From the NCBI RefSeq assembly GCF_002776525.5, contig NC_045443.1:61297005-61361004 (forward strand): a stretch of 64,000 nt of DNA, written 5' to 3'. A model generated the notes under the pieces. It worked only from the letters and a program-made list of their open reading frames with translations, ran no database searches and was not told the origin of the DNA. The number at the start of each line of letters is the position of its first letter. The stretch's first letter is position 1. The position numbers and the translations under genes were made by a program. Shown piece after piece: positions 22,097 through 34,135 of this stretch. Source of the DNA: Piliocolobus tephrosceles (Eukaryota; Chordata; Mammalia; Primates; Cercopithecidae).

Positions 22097-23111
22097 TGGG
22101 TTTTCTATATATCAGATTATGTCATATGCAGAGATAATTTAATTTCTTTTCTGATTTGGATGACTTTTATTTCTTTTTGTTGCCTAATTACTCTGGTATA
22201 TTCCTTCTTTAATTTGTTGAGAGTTTTTATCATGAAAGATGTTGAATATTATTAAATGCTTTTTCTTGTATCTACTGAATTGATCATATGATTTTTATAC
22301 TTTGTTTAGTTAATGTGAAATATCACACTGGTTGATTTGCATATTTTGAACTATCTTTCATCTCAGGAATAAATCCTACTTGATCTTAGTATATAATACT
22401 TTTAATGTGGCATTGAATTTTGTTTGCTAATATTTCATTGAGGATTTTTGCCTGTAGAGCCAGAAGTCAGGGATATTGGCCTATAATTTTGTTTTCTTGT
22501 AGTATCTTTATCTGGCTTTGATGCGAGGGTAATGCTGGCCTCATAAAATGAGTTTGGAAGTGTTCCTTTCTCTTCAGTTTTAAATGCTTGGTAGAATTCA
22601 TCCATGAAGCTACCTGGTCTGGGGTTTTCTTTTTTCCCTTTCTTTTCTTTTTTGTTTTTTACTAGCCTTGCCAAAGGAAGACCTCAAAAGATTAGCTAAA
22701 AGCTCAGAGTCTTTCCTCTCTACAGGAATCTTGAGTAAAAGGTGAAAATTTTATGTGATCTGAAAAGCCAGAATATTGCTGGGTTTTTCTCTATTGCGAA
22801 GTTTTTGGTTACTGGATCAATCTCCTCACTCATAATTGATCTGTTCAGATTTTCTGTGTCTTTGTGATTCACTCTTGGTAAGTTGTATGTTTCTAGAAAT
22901 TAGAGTACTACCTTGAACTTAACAGATGTTCACTGAATACTTAATTGACTGATTCTTCTTGTCTCATAAGAATGATATAAGAAAATACATAGTGTTAATG
23001 ACATGTCAAGCTGTTAAAATGTTAAAGTTATAAAGCGAGAAGTTACTTTGAATGGTTCAGCCCATGAGCAGGATATTTTGTATAGCAGCAATAACTATTT
23101 GTGTATTTTTA

Positions 23112-23236
23112 TTTTTTTAGAGACAGGTTCTTGCTGTGTTGCCCAGGCTGGTCTCAAACTCCTGGACACAAGTGATCCTCCTGCCTTGGCCTTCCAAAGG
23201 GCTGGGATTACAATCATGAGCCACCACACCTAGCTT
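23112..23236 (-). mobile_element. Alu left monomer (FLAM-type), minus
   Basis: Single monomer: 'gttgcccaggctggtctcaa' to 'gccaccacacctagc'. No right monomer. Confidence 0.75.
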
Positions 23237-23239
23237 ATT

Positions 23240-23770
23240 ATTTGTTATTGGTAATATATATCTATTGCTGCATAATGAATAACCCCAAAACATAGTGGCT
23301 TAAAACAATAAAAATCATTTATTATCTCTCACAATTTCTGTGAGTTGGGAATTCAAAAGCGGATCAGTTGGGCAGTTCTATGTCAGTCCCTTATAAAGTT
23401 TCAGTCAGATGTTGGCAAGGGCTATAGTCATCTAAAGTCTTGACTAGAGCTGGAGAATCCCCTTCCACAGTGGCTCTCTCACATTCTTGGCAGCTTGGCC
23501 TGAGCTATTGGCTACATGGGGCTCTCCACAGGACTGCTTGAGTGTCCTCACAGCATGGTAACTGGCTTATCCTGGAGCAAGTGGTTAAGAGACCAAAGCA
23601 GGAGCTGCAATGCCTTTTATCACTTAGCCTCAGAATTCATACATCACCTCTGCCATATTCAGAGCCACCCTCAATTGAATTTGAGCCGGAGACTAGAGAA
23701 GGGCCTGAATGTGAGGAAGCAAGCATCACTGTAGGTTATCCTAGAGGCTGGCTTCCACAGATGATGATAT
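23240..23770 (+). mobile_element. ancient dispersed repeat, copy 1
   Basis: 'aaaacatagtggcttaaaac' with 'ttattatctctcacaatttc' is a common mammalian repeat opening; a second copy lies at 52430-53165. Family not resolved. Confidence 0.5.
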
Positions 23771-24095
23771 TTGCAGCATAGAAAATTATTTGTCTTCCTA
23801 AAAATATCTAAGGATGGAAGCCTTAACTGCTCCTTCAGTAATATTTTAATATTTTATTACTCAAGAAGCTGTTTCTTAATTTCAGGCAAAGTCTCTCTTA
23901 AGTCTAGAAAAACAACTCTGCTCAAGACTGTTGATTTGGTATTGCTCTTTACAGGTCTTTGAAAATAACCCTAGTGACAATGCCAATGAAAAAACCATTT
24001 TAGTTATAACAACCCATTTTGGGGACAAAAGGGCTTTAAGAACAAAGCAAGGCATTTATTCTTCATGTATTCAATCAACAATGGACTACATTTAA
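23771..24095. other. intergenic DNA, nothing recognised
   Basis: No supported feature. Confidence 0.5.
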
Positions 24096-24100
24096 AATAT

Positions 24101-24700
24101 TTTTGGAGACAAGGTCTCGCTCTGTCACCCAGGCTGGAGTACAGTGCTATAATCATAGCTCACTGTAGCATCACTCCTGGGCTCAAGCGCCCCTGATCCT
24201 GCTTCAGCCTCCTCTGTAGCTAGGACTACAGGCACATGTCATCGTGCCTGGCTCTTTTTATTATTTTGTAGGCTGGGCGCAGTGACTCGTGCCTCTAATC
24301 CCAGCACTCTGGGAGGCCAAGGTGGGTGGATCACAAGGTCAGGAGATTGAGATCATTCTGTGAATGGTGAAACCCTGTCTCTACTAAAAATACAAAAAAT
24401 TAGCTGGGCGTGGTGGCAGGTGCCTGTAGTCCCAGCTACTTGGGAGGCTGAGGCGGGAGAATGGTGTGAACCCGGGAAGAGGGAGCTTGCAGTGAGCCGA
24501 GATCGCGCCACTGCACTCCAGCCTGGGTGACAGAGCGAGACTGTGCCTCAAAAAAAAAAAAAAATTTTATTTTGTAGAACTGGGGTCTTGCTATGTTGCC
24601 TAGGCTTGTCTTGAACTCCTGACCTCAAGCAGTCCTCCCACCTCAGCCTTCCAAAGTTCTGGGATTACAGGCATGAGCCACTGTACTGGCTTGGATGAAA
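24101..24700 (-). mobile_element. AluJ-like, minus, split by another Alu
   Basis: Left part 24101-24270, right part 24567-24700 ('tgtagaactggggtcttgct'). Confidence 0.88.
24271..24566 (+). mobile_element. Alu (AluY-like), plus, inside the older Alu
   Basis: TSD TTATTTTGTA at 24261-24270 and 24567-24576 proves insertion into the AluJ. Confidence 0.95.
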
Positions 24701-24849
24701 TTTCATTTGTGGCCAATATATGCAAAGTAACATATTCCAAAAATGATTTTACAGTTTGTCATTGTGCCAATTAATTACTACCTAAAGTTGATATTATTTG
24801 GGCTTACTTCCCTTTTCCTGATCAATTTTCTGGATGTGATACTAACAAA

Positions 24850-25195
24850 AAAACTGTCATTAATATAGCACTTACTATGTGCCAAGTATTTTATACATCT
24901 TTTAGTATAGTATTTTTTTAGTCTTTGAGATGAGGTCTCACTATGATGTCCAGGCTGGTCTTGAACTCCTGAGCTCAAGCAATCCTCCTGCCTTGGTGTC
25001 CCAAAGTGTTAGAATTACAGGCATGAGCCACCACACCTGGCCAGGTGCTTTATATATGACTGATCTTCCTGTAAGTCTTCAAGGTAGGGGTACTTTTAAA
25101 CACTTGATTATGGAGAAATGGGGGCTCCAAAAACTTAAGTAACTTGTTCAAATACACAGAACTAGTAATTGATAAGGCTAAGATGCAAACCACGG
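24850..25195 (-). mobile_element. MIR, minus, split by an Alu monomer
   Basis: 'cttactatgtgccaagtatt', then after the monomer 'aaacttaagtaacttgttc' and 'acagaactagtaattgata' is reversed MIR. Confidence 0.65.
24918..25042 (-). mobile_element. Alu monomer (FLAM-type), minus
   Basis: 'gagatgaggtctcactatga' to 'gccaccacacctggcc'. Confidence 0.75.
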
Positions 25196-25507
25196 TTTGT
25201 GTAGCTTTCCTCCATAAACCTGGCTGCTGTTAGTGAGTTGTCCACACACACACAGGCCTCCCACCTGAGTAGTAAGAGATTTCCACTTGTTATTCAGGCA
25301 ATGTCAAATTGTTGCTGCAGTTATCTTTCTTATCAACAGTGTGGTTGAAAGATGCTGTTTCAGGGAAAGTCTTCTTTGGCTTACCAAGAGGAATCAAATA
25401 TTTAACACAAAACAAACTTTTTCATTTTTTTTTCAGATCATTTGTTAAAAGCACCACACAATTAGCAATACATTATTACATTATATAGCTCTTTAACATC
25501 TAACTTT

Positions 25508-25800
25508 CTTTTTTTTTTTGAGACGGAGGTTCACTCTGCCGCCCAGGCTGGAGTGCAGTGGCGAGATCTTGGCTCACTGCAACCTCTGTCTCCTGGGTTC
25601 AAGCAATTCTCCTGCTTCAGCCTCCCGAGTAGCTGGGATTATAGGCATGTGCTACCACACCCAGCTAATTTTTGTGTTTTTAGTAGAGACGGGGTTTCAC
25701 ATTGTTGGCCAGGCTGGTTACGAACTCCTGACCTCAAGTGATCCACACGCTCAGACTACCAAAGTGCTGGGATTACAGGCATGAGCCACCATACCTGGCC
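25508..25800 (-). mobile_element. Alu, minus
   Basis: Flanked by AACATCTAACTTTC and AACATCTTACTTTC, a 14-bp TSD with one mismatch. Confidence 0.93.
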
Positions 25801-26044
25801 AACATCTTACTTTCAACTAAATTACTTTTCCTTTCATATGACAACACTCACACATAAACACATTCTTATTTATACTTAATTAGCTCTTCCTATTTTGTTT
25901 TTCTACGTGTCTAATTATAATGAGATTTTAAAATCAAGGTTAGGGAATTATACAGAGCAATGAAGTAAGAAACTAATCCAAGCTTCAAGAGAGAAATAAT
26001 ATTTTAAATCTGTTCTCTAAATAACCATTGCCCAGTGTTGGTCT

Positions 26045-26262
26045 AAAGCCATACTGTCAGATATGGTAGCCACTAGCAACATGCGGCTATTTACATTTTA
26101 AATGAATTTAAAATGAAATAAAATTTTAAAAATGTACTTCTTTAGTTGTGCTAGTCACATTTCAAATGTTCAGTAGCCTCCTGTGGCTAGTGACTGCCAT
26201 ATTGGACAGCACAGATATAGAAATTTTCATCATCACAAAATTTTCTATTGGACAATGCTAAA
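26045..26262. mobile_element. hAT-type non-autonomous element with inverted halves
   Basis: 'gatatggtagccactagcaa' and 'ctagtgactgccatattgga' are mirror halves, typical of the small hAT family with 'tggctattgagc'-type arms. Confidence 0.6.
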
Positions 26263-26408
26263 AAGAAACAATGTTATAAGAAAGACTTTCACAGATCAGA
26301 TAAACTAAAATAAACCAAAACGAACAGCAAGATCCATGTGTTATTTTAAATCCTTTTTCACACTTTCATTCTTTTTGACAGTGTATATATTTACGTTTTC
26401 TTTTTAAA

Positions 26409-26429
26409 TTATATATATATATATATATA
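26409..26429. repeat. (TA)n microsatellite
   Basis: About ten TA units directly left of the hairpin. Confidence 0.9.
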
Positions 26430-26433
26430 CACA

Positions 26434-26555
26434 TCAAGTACTCAATAAATTTACCTATGGTTATTTTGAATTTAGAAAGAAATGTGTGTGTACCTATATA
26501 TACAAATTTCTTTCTAAATACAAAATAATCATTTATAAATATATTGAGTATTGTG
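26434..26555. repeat. long imperfect inverted repeat (hairpin)
   Basis: Arms 26434-26482 and 26507-26555 (49 bp each) pair with roughly 38-39 matches; the outer 5 bp and a small internal patch carry most mismatches. Loop is 24 bp. Arm core: 'ttagaaagaaa' against 'tttctttctaa'. I do not recognise a repeat family. Confidence 0.75.
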
Positions 26556-26558
26556 TAA

Positions 26559-26620
26559 ATTATAGGAGTTGTGCTAAGTGCTTTATATGAATTGACTCAT
26601 TTAATCCTTAGTACAATGCT
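26559..26620 (-). mobile_element. MIR fragment, minus
   Basis: 'gctaagtgctttatatgaat' and 'tcatttaatccttag' are reversed MIR. Confidence 0.5.
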
Positions 26621-27330
26621 GTGTTCATTGTGAAAAATTTGGAAAACATAAAACATATATAGAGAAATTTGGAAAAATAAAGCTTATAAATCAAATAAAG
26701 CATATAGAAAAATAAAGCATATTAATCCCCAAACTAAGATAATCACTGTTGACATTTCTAGTGGATACTGTGGTATGCTGCCCAGATCCCAGGATACAGC
26801 TACCAGGAATGTTGGCTGTTGCTGGCTCATAATTTAATTCCTCTCTAAAATTGTCTTCAGTGATGGAAACTGCCTCACCCAACATTCCCCTCCTTGCGTC
26901 AACCCAAATCCAATGGCTGGTCAGTTGTGGAGGTACAAAGGCATCAAGTCAATTGGCACAATCTGGGACATCCCAGCTTTAGAGTGTCCCATGAGACAAG
27001 TTAAAGTCTCTGTGGCAACTGCCCTGCAATTCACCTTCCCCCTCTGCCCAATCCTGTCCCTGCTTCCCTTAACAGGTGCTGTTCCTGAGAGTTCTCACCT
27101 GTAAATCACCTGCATACAAACCTCTGCTTCAGAGTCTGTTTCCTGAAAAACTCAACTGTAGTCAACATTTTTGGAATATAAGTTCCATTTTTTTTCCTTT
27201 TGCATCCATTTAAAATTTTTAAATATATATTTATTTTGCTCTAAAAAATTTGAAATTTTCTTATTTTATATTAAATATTTAGTTAATAATACTTTATAGA
27301 TAATTTAGCATGTCACTATCTGCAACAGTA
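26621..27330. other. intergenic DNA, nothing recognised
   Basis: A near-repeat of 'gaaaaataaagc' at 26672 and 26708; otherwise no supported feature. Confidence 0.45.
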
Positions 27331-27633
27331 TTTTTTTTTTTCCTAGATGAGATCTTGCTCTGTCGCCCAGGCTGGAGTACAGTGGCATGATCTCAGCTCA
27401 CCACAACCTCTGCCTCCCAGGTTCAAGTAATTCTCGTGCCTTGGCCACATGAGTATGTGAGTATCTGGGATTACAGGTATGCACCACCATGCCCGGCTAA
27501 TTTTTGTATTTTTAGTAGAGATGGAGTTTCGCCATGTTGCCCGGGCTGGTCTCAAACTCCTGGCCTCATGTGACCCGCCCTCCTCAGGCTCCCAAAGTGC
27601 TGGGATTACAGGTGTGAGCTACTGCACCTGGCT
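27331..27633 (-). mobile_element. Alu, minus
   Basis: Full dimer; small internal duplication 'gagtatgtgagtatctggg'. Confidence 0.92.
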
Positions 27634-29217
27634 CACAACACAATTTTTAACAGCCACCTGGGATTCATATGGCACGTGACACTCAGTCACTCTTGTATTG
27701 TTGGATATTTGGTATTCCCTGGTTTTCCTGTGGCCAACCCTAAAACTTAGCAGAGAAACACCCATTCCCAAATCCCTTCTCACTAACCTACCTCTATAAT
27801 ATCTAGGAGTATTTAGTTTTGTAGCCTCACTTACAAGTTCCAGCCATTGAGAAATAAGCTCAAGTTTTGTGAGAGTTGAGGGGGAAGTTCCAGGAAACAT
27901 TTTGCCTTCCGGATAAAATGAGACAGCCAAAGCTGGTATCATTTCTTACCTGTTTCTGCTTGGTAAGGAATGAGATGTTCAGAGCTATCATACCCATTTT
28001 TCATCCATGAGAGAAAATAAATTAGATACTTGGCTTTGACAAAATCATTGAACATTTAAACCAATGCTTTCAATCGCCTATCTCTGGATTTCTTGATATG
28101 ATGAGTAAACTAAGTATTTTTTTAATCTACTGTGTTTGGCAGCTTAAATGTCACTATTCCTTACATTCATAATTTGAAGTATGCAGTGACAAACATCGTT
28201 GTATGTAAATACTTGAATTAACAACTTAACATAAAAGTCAGGGAATTAGGACCCTACATTTTCAGCATTATTTTCTGCTTGACCTTGTGCAGCTCTGTCC
28301 CTAACCTTCTCTCCCATTTCATTTTTCTTGTGGGAACCAGAAAAATAATGCACATAAGGCTTTCTAAAATTTTCTGTTTCCATAAGCAATCATGGATAAA
28401 TAATTTTATCATATGTGCTAAATCTCAATGGGAATAAGAATTTTGACAGTGAGGCAATCAGTCATTTTCCATAAATTTTTTTAGGATTTTAAAAATCTCA
28501 TCAATATTGACAAGCCAACCTATTCAGCTTCTCCGATTGTGTACTTCAAAAAGGCAGTAGTGGTTGGAAGAGGAAATAGACCTTTTGTAAGTCAGAAACT
28601 TATCTCTTCAAATAGGATGGTTTAGCAAATGCACCATTCCATAGTGTTCATATCCACTTGTACAGAATCAGCAAGGTTTTTTTGGAGCAAGTTTTGTGTG
28701 AACTGAGTTGCATTCTAGACCAAGCCTCGGATTAACTCTCCATGTACTTCCTGGGAATCATTCAGCCTCCAGGATTGGGATGTTTTATTTCCTCAGCATA
28801 AACATCAAGCATCAAAGAAACTGAACTGACTGCCATTTGAGTAAAAAGGAACAATAGTGAATTGAAAAGTAGGTATTGAAATTGTTTGATTTCAGCATTC
28901 TGGTGACAGACACTTAATAACGCAAATCTGAATCCAATGAGTCAACCTCCGTATCTCCCACTTACCCAGTCTTGAAGCTGCTTCTAATTCTATAGCCCCA
29001 GAAACCTTAAGTTGGCTGGTTCTGGCTCAAAGCAAAGGTATGGGAATGCTTTTGGATGTTGTAGAGGATCAGAATATCCAGATCTGAAGTATCCAAGACA
29101 GATGTTTTGACTCATTACCACTAATGTCTTTAGGATAGAAGATGGCTCCAGACCTGACCAGACTGCCAGCAGTTTGCTCCAGACTAGACTTTCATTCATG
29201 GGCAAAGACTAAAACTG
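27634..29217. other. intergenic DNA, no gene recognised
   Basis: 1.6 kb largely free of young repeats. A 107-codon minus frame (27942-27619) has no known match and overlaps Alu-edge DNA. No splice-bounded exon found. Confidence 0.45.
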
Positions 29218-30141
29218 GACTAGCACAATCAACAGAGTGAAAAGCAACCTACAGAAGGGGAGAAAATATTTGCAGATTCTGTATCTGATAAGAGCTCAAT
29301 ATCTAGAATATAAAAAGAACTCTTGCAGCTCAACAAAAAGAGCCCTAATTTTAAAATGAGCAGAGGACTTGAATAGACTTTTATGTAAAAAAGATACACA
29401 AATGGCCAACAAGCATATGAGAACATAGATACTCAAGATTACTAATCATTAGGGAAATGCAAATCAAAACTAGAATTAGGTACTGCCTCATGCCTATTAG
29501 GCTAGTCAGATGATAAAAAAAAAAACAGGTGTCGATATGGATGTGGAGAAATTGGAACCTTCGTGCACTATTGGTAGGAATGTAAAATGGTGCAGCCATT
29601 GTAGAAAACAATATGGAGGTTCCTCAAAAAATTAAAAATAGAACTACCAGCTATTCTACTTCTGGGTAATTATCAAAAAGAATTGAAAGCAAGATCTTGA
29701 AGAGAGGTTCCTACACCCATGTTCATAACAGCATTATTCACAATAGCCAAGAGGTGGAAGCAGCCCAAATGTCCATCAAGGAATGAAGGAATGAAGAAAA
29801 ATGTTACATACATTCAGCCTTAAAAGGAAGGAAATTCTGTTATTTACCGCATGTGTGAACCTTGAGGATATTATGCTAAGTGAAATAAGCTGGTCACAAA
29901 AAGACAAATATTATGTCACTTATATGCAGTAACTAGAGTAGTCAAATTAATAGAAACAGAGTTGAATGATGGTTACCAGGGACTGGCTAGAAGGGGAAAA
30001 TGGGGAGTTGTTTAATGGATGTAGAGTTTCAGTTTTACACAGCAAAAAGGTTCTGGAGATCTGCTGCACAACAATGTAAGTATGCATGACATTACTGAAC
30101 TGTAGTGTTTTTTTGTTTCACCATAATAAAGTTATTTCTTT
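29218..30141 (+). mobile_element. L1M 3' part, plus
   Basis: 'gagtgaaaagcaacctacag', 'atttgcagattctgtatctg', 'attattcacaatagccaaga', 'gtcactta' and a final 'accataataaag'. Confidence 0.88.
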
Positions 30142-30278
30142 AATGAACTGGGCACCAAAGTTCAGTAGGCAAGGAACAGTTTATTTACCTGAATTCTGTT
30201 GCCTCCTCTCATCAACTGTTGATCCCACCCCAGGATTCATTGTGTGTCTTAGTATGGTAACATCATTAAACATATCTT

Positions 30279-30615
30279 AAACATTTTTTCTTTTCTTTTT
30301 TTTTTTTTTTCTTTTTTTGAGACAAGGTCTCGCTCTGTCACCCAGGTTGGAGTGCAGTGATGTGATCTCAGCTCAGTGCTACCTCCACCTCCCAGGTTCA
30401 CCTCCCAGGTTCAAGTGATTCTCCTGTCTCAGACTCCCAAGTAGCTGGGACTACAGGTGCATGCCACCATGCCCGGCTAATTTTTCTATTTTTTAAGTAG
30501 TGACAGGGTTTCACCATGTTGGCCAGGATGGTCTTGAACTCCTAACCTCAAGTTATCTGCCCACCTCGGCCTCGCAAAGTGCTGGGATTACAGGAGTGAG
30601 CCACTGCACCTGGCC
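30279..30615 (-). mobile_element. Alu, minus
   Basis: TSD TCATTAAACATATCTT (30263-30278) and TCATTAAACATACCTT (30616-30631). Internal 15-bp duplication of 'cctcccaggttca'. Confidence 0.95.
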
Positions 30616-30658
30616 TCATTAAACATACCTTGTTTTTAAAAATATGAGTTATCTTATC

Positions 30659-30948
30659 GGCCGGGAGTGGTGGGTCATGCCTATAGTCGCAGCACTTTGG
30701 GAGGCCGAGATGGGCGGATCATGAGGTCAGGAGATTGAGACCATCCTAGCTAACACAGTGAAACCCTGTCTCTACTAAAAATACAAAAAATTAGCCAGGC
30801 GTGGTGGCGGGCGCCTGTAGTCCCAGCTACTTGGGAGGCTGAGGCAGGAGAATGGCATGAACCCGGGAGGCGGAGCTTGCAGTGAGCCGAGATTGTGCCA
30901 CTGCACTCCAGCCTGGGCAACTGAGCGAGACTCTGTCTCAAAAAAACA

Positions 30949-30957
<9 letters not shown>
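30659..30957 (+). mobile_element. AluY-like, plus, with (TA)n tail
   Basis: ATATGAGTTATCTT precedes (30642-30655) and follows the TA-repeat tail (about 30958-30980). Confidence 0.93.
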
Positions 30958-30979
<22 letters not shown>

Positions 30980-31053
30980 TGAGTTATCTTCCTTCAGTAT
31001 TTTAATTCCTTGACATTTCGTCATGCTCTTTCGACATCTCATCAACACTCTAT

Positions 31054-31254
31054 CAAGGGTCAGCAAACTATAGCTCATGGGCTAAATCTGGCTTGCAGGG
31101 TTTGAGAATGGTTTTTATATTTTTAAAGGGTTATTTTAAAAGAAGAGGAAGAAGAGGAGGAAGGAGGAGAAGAAATCATATGTGGCTCACAAAACTTAAA
31201 ATATTTACACTCTTGGCTGTTTGCAGGAAAAATTTGCTAGTTTGCTGACCCCTG
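31054..31254 (+). mobile_element. hAT-type element ('ggtcagcaaact' family), copy 1
   Basis: CAAGGGTCAGCAAACTATAG start and 'gtttgctgacccctg' end. Middle replaced by a GA-rich tract (about 31139-31175). Confidence 0.7.
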
Positions 31255-31914
31255 AAAACTGTATAGCACATTTCCCATTTTTTTGTATTCTGCTGGTGTA
31301 TTAGGTGCAAGAAATAGAACCAAACTATTTTCAGCAAAAATGGATTTAATGCCGGGTATCAGGAGCTTATAAAATCATTGGAAAGTCTAAAGGAATGGTC
31401 ACTTAGCAGGCCTCCAGGAATGATTTCTAGAGCAAGTCTGCTGGATGGTCTACTGAGGAGCTGCCATCTCTGCAATAATCAGAAAGGCGCAGGCAGTCAG
31501 GGACCTCCAGCAGAGTGTTGAGTTCAAAGACATACTGCTGTACCTGTGATCCAAGGATCAAGAGGCAACTACTGCCCCTACAACTTCCTCTGAACAGGCA
31601 CAGGGGTGGGACCTAGACACTGAAATACTGCTGCAGAAATGCCCAATGTGTCTACAACTAGTTTTCCAGCAAAAACAAAACATAACTGTAGCCTAGGATC
31701 CACCTTCCAAGTGCATCTAATTGGCAGAAGCATAACCCTACCTGTGGGACATGAGGGAAATGTGTCTTTTCCTTCTTTAACCTCTGTATTCAAAGAAAGC
31801 ACACTAGCAGATTGGAATGGCTGAGAGCCAGAGCCAGTCCAGAGTACCCACCACAGCAGGTTTGTTGCTTTAGGCTCTATTCGACTCTTCTCATCTTTGG
31901 CCAACTCCTAGTTC
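31255..31914. other. probable ancient repeat remnant, unresolved
   Basis: The minus frame 31904-31578 (108 codons) resembles text I associate with old dispersed repeats rather than a gene; no firm family. Confidence 0.35.
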
Positions 31915-32130
31915 TTTCATTTGAGGAACCTTCCCTGACACTTCCTTCCCTACCTCCACCGTTAGTGGATTAGATGCCCTTTCATAACCTTCCATAGCTC
32001 TAAGCCCTAGCTCTGCAATGTGTTTATCACTCCATGTCATAATGGCCTAATTTCTTGCTGCTGCTTCCACTAGACTGGCTCTTTGCAGAAACTCAGTCTT
32101 ATTCATCACTGTGTAGGTAATTGGTGTGTA
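31915..32130 (+). mobile_element. L2 fragment, plus
   Basis: 'gaggaaccttccctgacact' and 'tgtttatcactccatg' match the L2 3' region. Confidence 0.55.
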
Positions 32131-32394
32131 TTTGTTGTGAATGATAAATAGTTTATATATTATAACATCCCAAATAGCATTTCTTCTCTTACTTTCTTTG
32201 TTTCACATGACTGTGCACTGATAACCTATATACAGTGAAAGCTGAGTGAATGTTGTTAACTGACTGGTTTCCTTTTTTGTCAGCGCAAAGAGAAGTTCCA
32301 CCCATACTCTATACGTGTGTCTTTGTTTGACTCCCTGTGTACCTATATAGGTCAATAAATGCAATGGAACACTAATATTTGAACAGTTTCAACA

Positions 32395-32680
32395 TGCTAG
32401 GTAATACATGAAGCACTTTATACATACTATCTAATTAAATCCTCACAATTATCCTATGAAATTGATATTTTTATTCTCATTTTATAGATAAAGAAACTGG
32501 GACTTAAGTAGCTTGTCCACAGTTACACAATAAGTGACAGAACTGGGACTCACATCGAGGTCTGGCTAATACCCAAATTTGTAACCATGATGATGATGAT
32601 GATTGTGATAATGATAACAGCTAATAGTTCCAGACTTGGTGCTAGGCATTTTGTATGTGTTATCTCAAGCTACATATTGC
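32395..32680 (-). mobile_element. MIR pieces, minus, with (GAT)n
   Basis: 'atctaattaaatcctcacaa', 'cattttatagataaagaaac' and 'acacaataagtgacagaact' are reversed MIR. A short TGA repeat at about 32586-32606 precedes a second piece. Confidence 0.65.
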
Positions 32681-32749
32681 CTTGTCTGGAATTGATGCTT
32701 AATAGTTTTTACATGCGATAAGGTAAATAAAGCTCTTGATAACTGTGAT

Positions 32750-32870
32750 GTATTTCTGGCTCTGCCACTAATTTACTTTGTGACCTCAGGTAAACTACTA
32801 AGTCTCTGAGCTCCAGTTTTCTCCTCTGCAAAACAGAGAACAATCTTTACGATACTTTAGTTCAAAAATT
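32750..32870 (+). mobile_element. MIR fragment, plus
   Basis: 'ctggctctgccactaattta', 'gtgacctcaggtaaacta', 'ttttctcctctgcaaaac'. Confidence 0.65.
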
Positions 32871-32924
32871 CCAGAACTCCATGAATAAATTCTGCTTAGT
32901 TTTTCATTCCATCATTATTACTTC

Positions 32925-33060
32925 TGTGTGGTAAGACCTTAACTTCTAAATTCTAAGCTCCTATAGGATCTCAATTTTGTTTTATAGTTTTCTTCCATGG
33001 TACCTGGTCTGGTGCTCTGCACAGTACATAACAGGCTCATGGTAAGTATGTATAAAGATA
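32925..33060 (+). mobile_element. L2 3' end, plus
   Basis: 'ttctaagctcctatagga' to 'gctctgcacagtacataaca' follows the L2 terminus. Confidence 0.5.
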
Positions 33061-33875
33061 TATAGATCCAGACTGCAATTTGTCCAAGGGGAAATACCCA
33101 TCTTCACAAGAATCTGTGCTTGTTGTCATACAGTATATTCCTTTGGGGGTGACATTCAAATGTAATTTAGGGCTGCCACAGAGAAATCAGCACACAGAAC
33201 CTTCAGAAACCTTTTCTCTTTCTGTAGTCACAGATAAGAGTCTTATCCTTAAAGCAGAGCTGTGATCACTGCCTAAGCAGCTACTCTTATGGCTGAATGC
33301 AGAAGATTTCTTTCGTGCTGAGTGCAGGTAAAAAGGTCTTGGCCTGTGGATAATAGCAGATATAGGAAGGAGTGTTCTAGAGGGAACCGACTCTCTGTCT
33401 CTCTCTCTTTTTCCACCCCACCCCGCATCTCTTATGGGGGAATCAGAGAATCCCAAATCATTTAATAGCTTTCACAAATCACACATGAAGAGTTAATGCC
33501 TGATTCCTGAGCAGCAGGAAAATCCCCAAACTGTTGAGAGTCAGCATGGATAGGTCCACAAGCTCTTGCTACAGTTTCTTTAAGGACTTGAATACAAAGA
33601 ATCAACAGAGGTGATTGTATGAATCACCTCTGTATGGAAACTGATATTAATAATCATACATCTGATTGGGAAAACACTACATATTAAAAGAAAAAAAAAG
33701 AAAACAGAACTCTGTAACCTGTTCATATGTGCATCTGTGCATTTCTTAGTAACGGTCACCATGGTAGCAAAGCAGTTTGACAAGGGTGCCTTTTTAGCAC
33801 AGTACATATAAAGGAGAAAGATGAACAGCCAATCATGTACTTACTATCTTATACCTTTCTTTGTTTCTTTATTTC
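33061..33875. other. intergenic DNA, nothing recognised
   Basis: A CT-rich patch at about 33394-33410; no gene or repeat family supported. Confidence 0.45.
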
Positions 33876-34109
33876 CCTTTATTTAATTGTGTTGATCCTA
33901 AATCCATAGCTATTAGCCTCTGACACTTACCTTCCTCAAGCGTCAAGTACAGTGCTAGAAATATATTAGGCACTAAAACATGTATGGTTATTCCTTTATT
34001 TGATTGTGTTGATCCTAAATCCATAGCTGTTAGCCTCTGACACTTACCTTCCTCAAGGATCAAGTACAGTGGTAGAAATATATTAGGCACTAAAACATGT
34101 ATGGTTATT
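33876..34109. repeat. 117-bp tandem duplication
   Basis: Units 33876-33992 and 33993-34109 align without gaps and differ at 5 of 117 positions. The unit's end resembles an old L2/MIR tail ('attaggcactaaaac'). Confidence 0.97.
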
Positions 34110-34135
34110 GACAGAATTAAATGAATGGTATTTCT

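Larger units (their letters stand above)
19711..22905 (-). mobile_element. L1 (3' UTR and ORF2), minus, interrupted
   Basis: About 3 kb of reversed L1. The minus strand at 22674-22435 still encodes a reverse-transcriptase-region remnant (residues like FMDEFYQAFKTEE, LPNSFYEASITL, NYRPISL) before breaking. Interrupted by two Alu pieces and by about 120 bp of foreign DNA near 22655-22777. Not functional. Confidence 0.88.

Noticed and set aside
22435..22674. Protein-like frame with NYRPISL
   Set aside because: It is a decayed L1 ORF2 reverse-transcriptase remnant, not a host gene.
27619..27942. 107-codon minus frame beside an Alu
   Set aside because: Overlaps the Alu edge and has no known match.
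31578..31904. 108-codon minus frame
   Set aside because: Resembles text from old dispersed repeats; no gene context.
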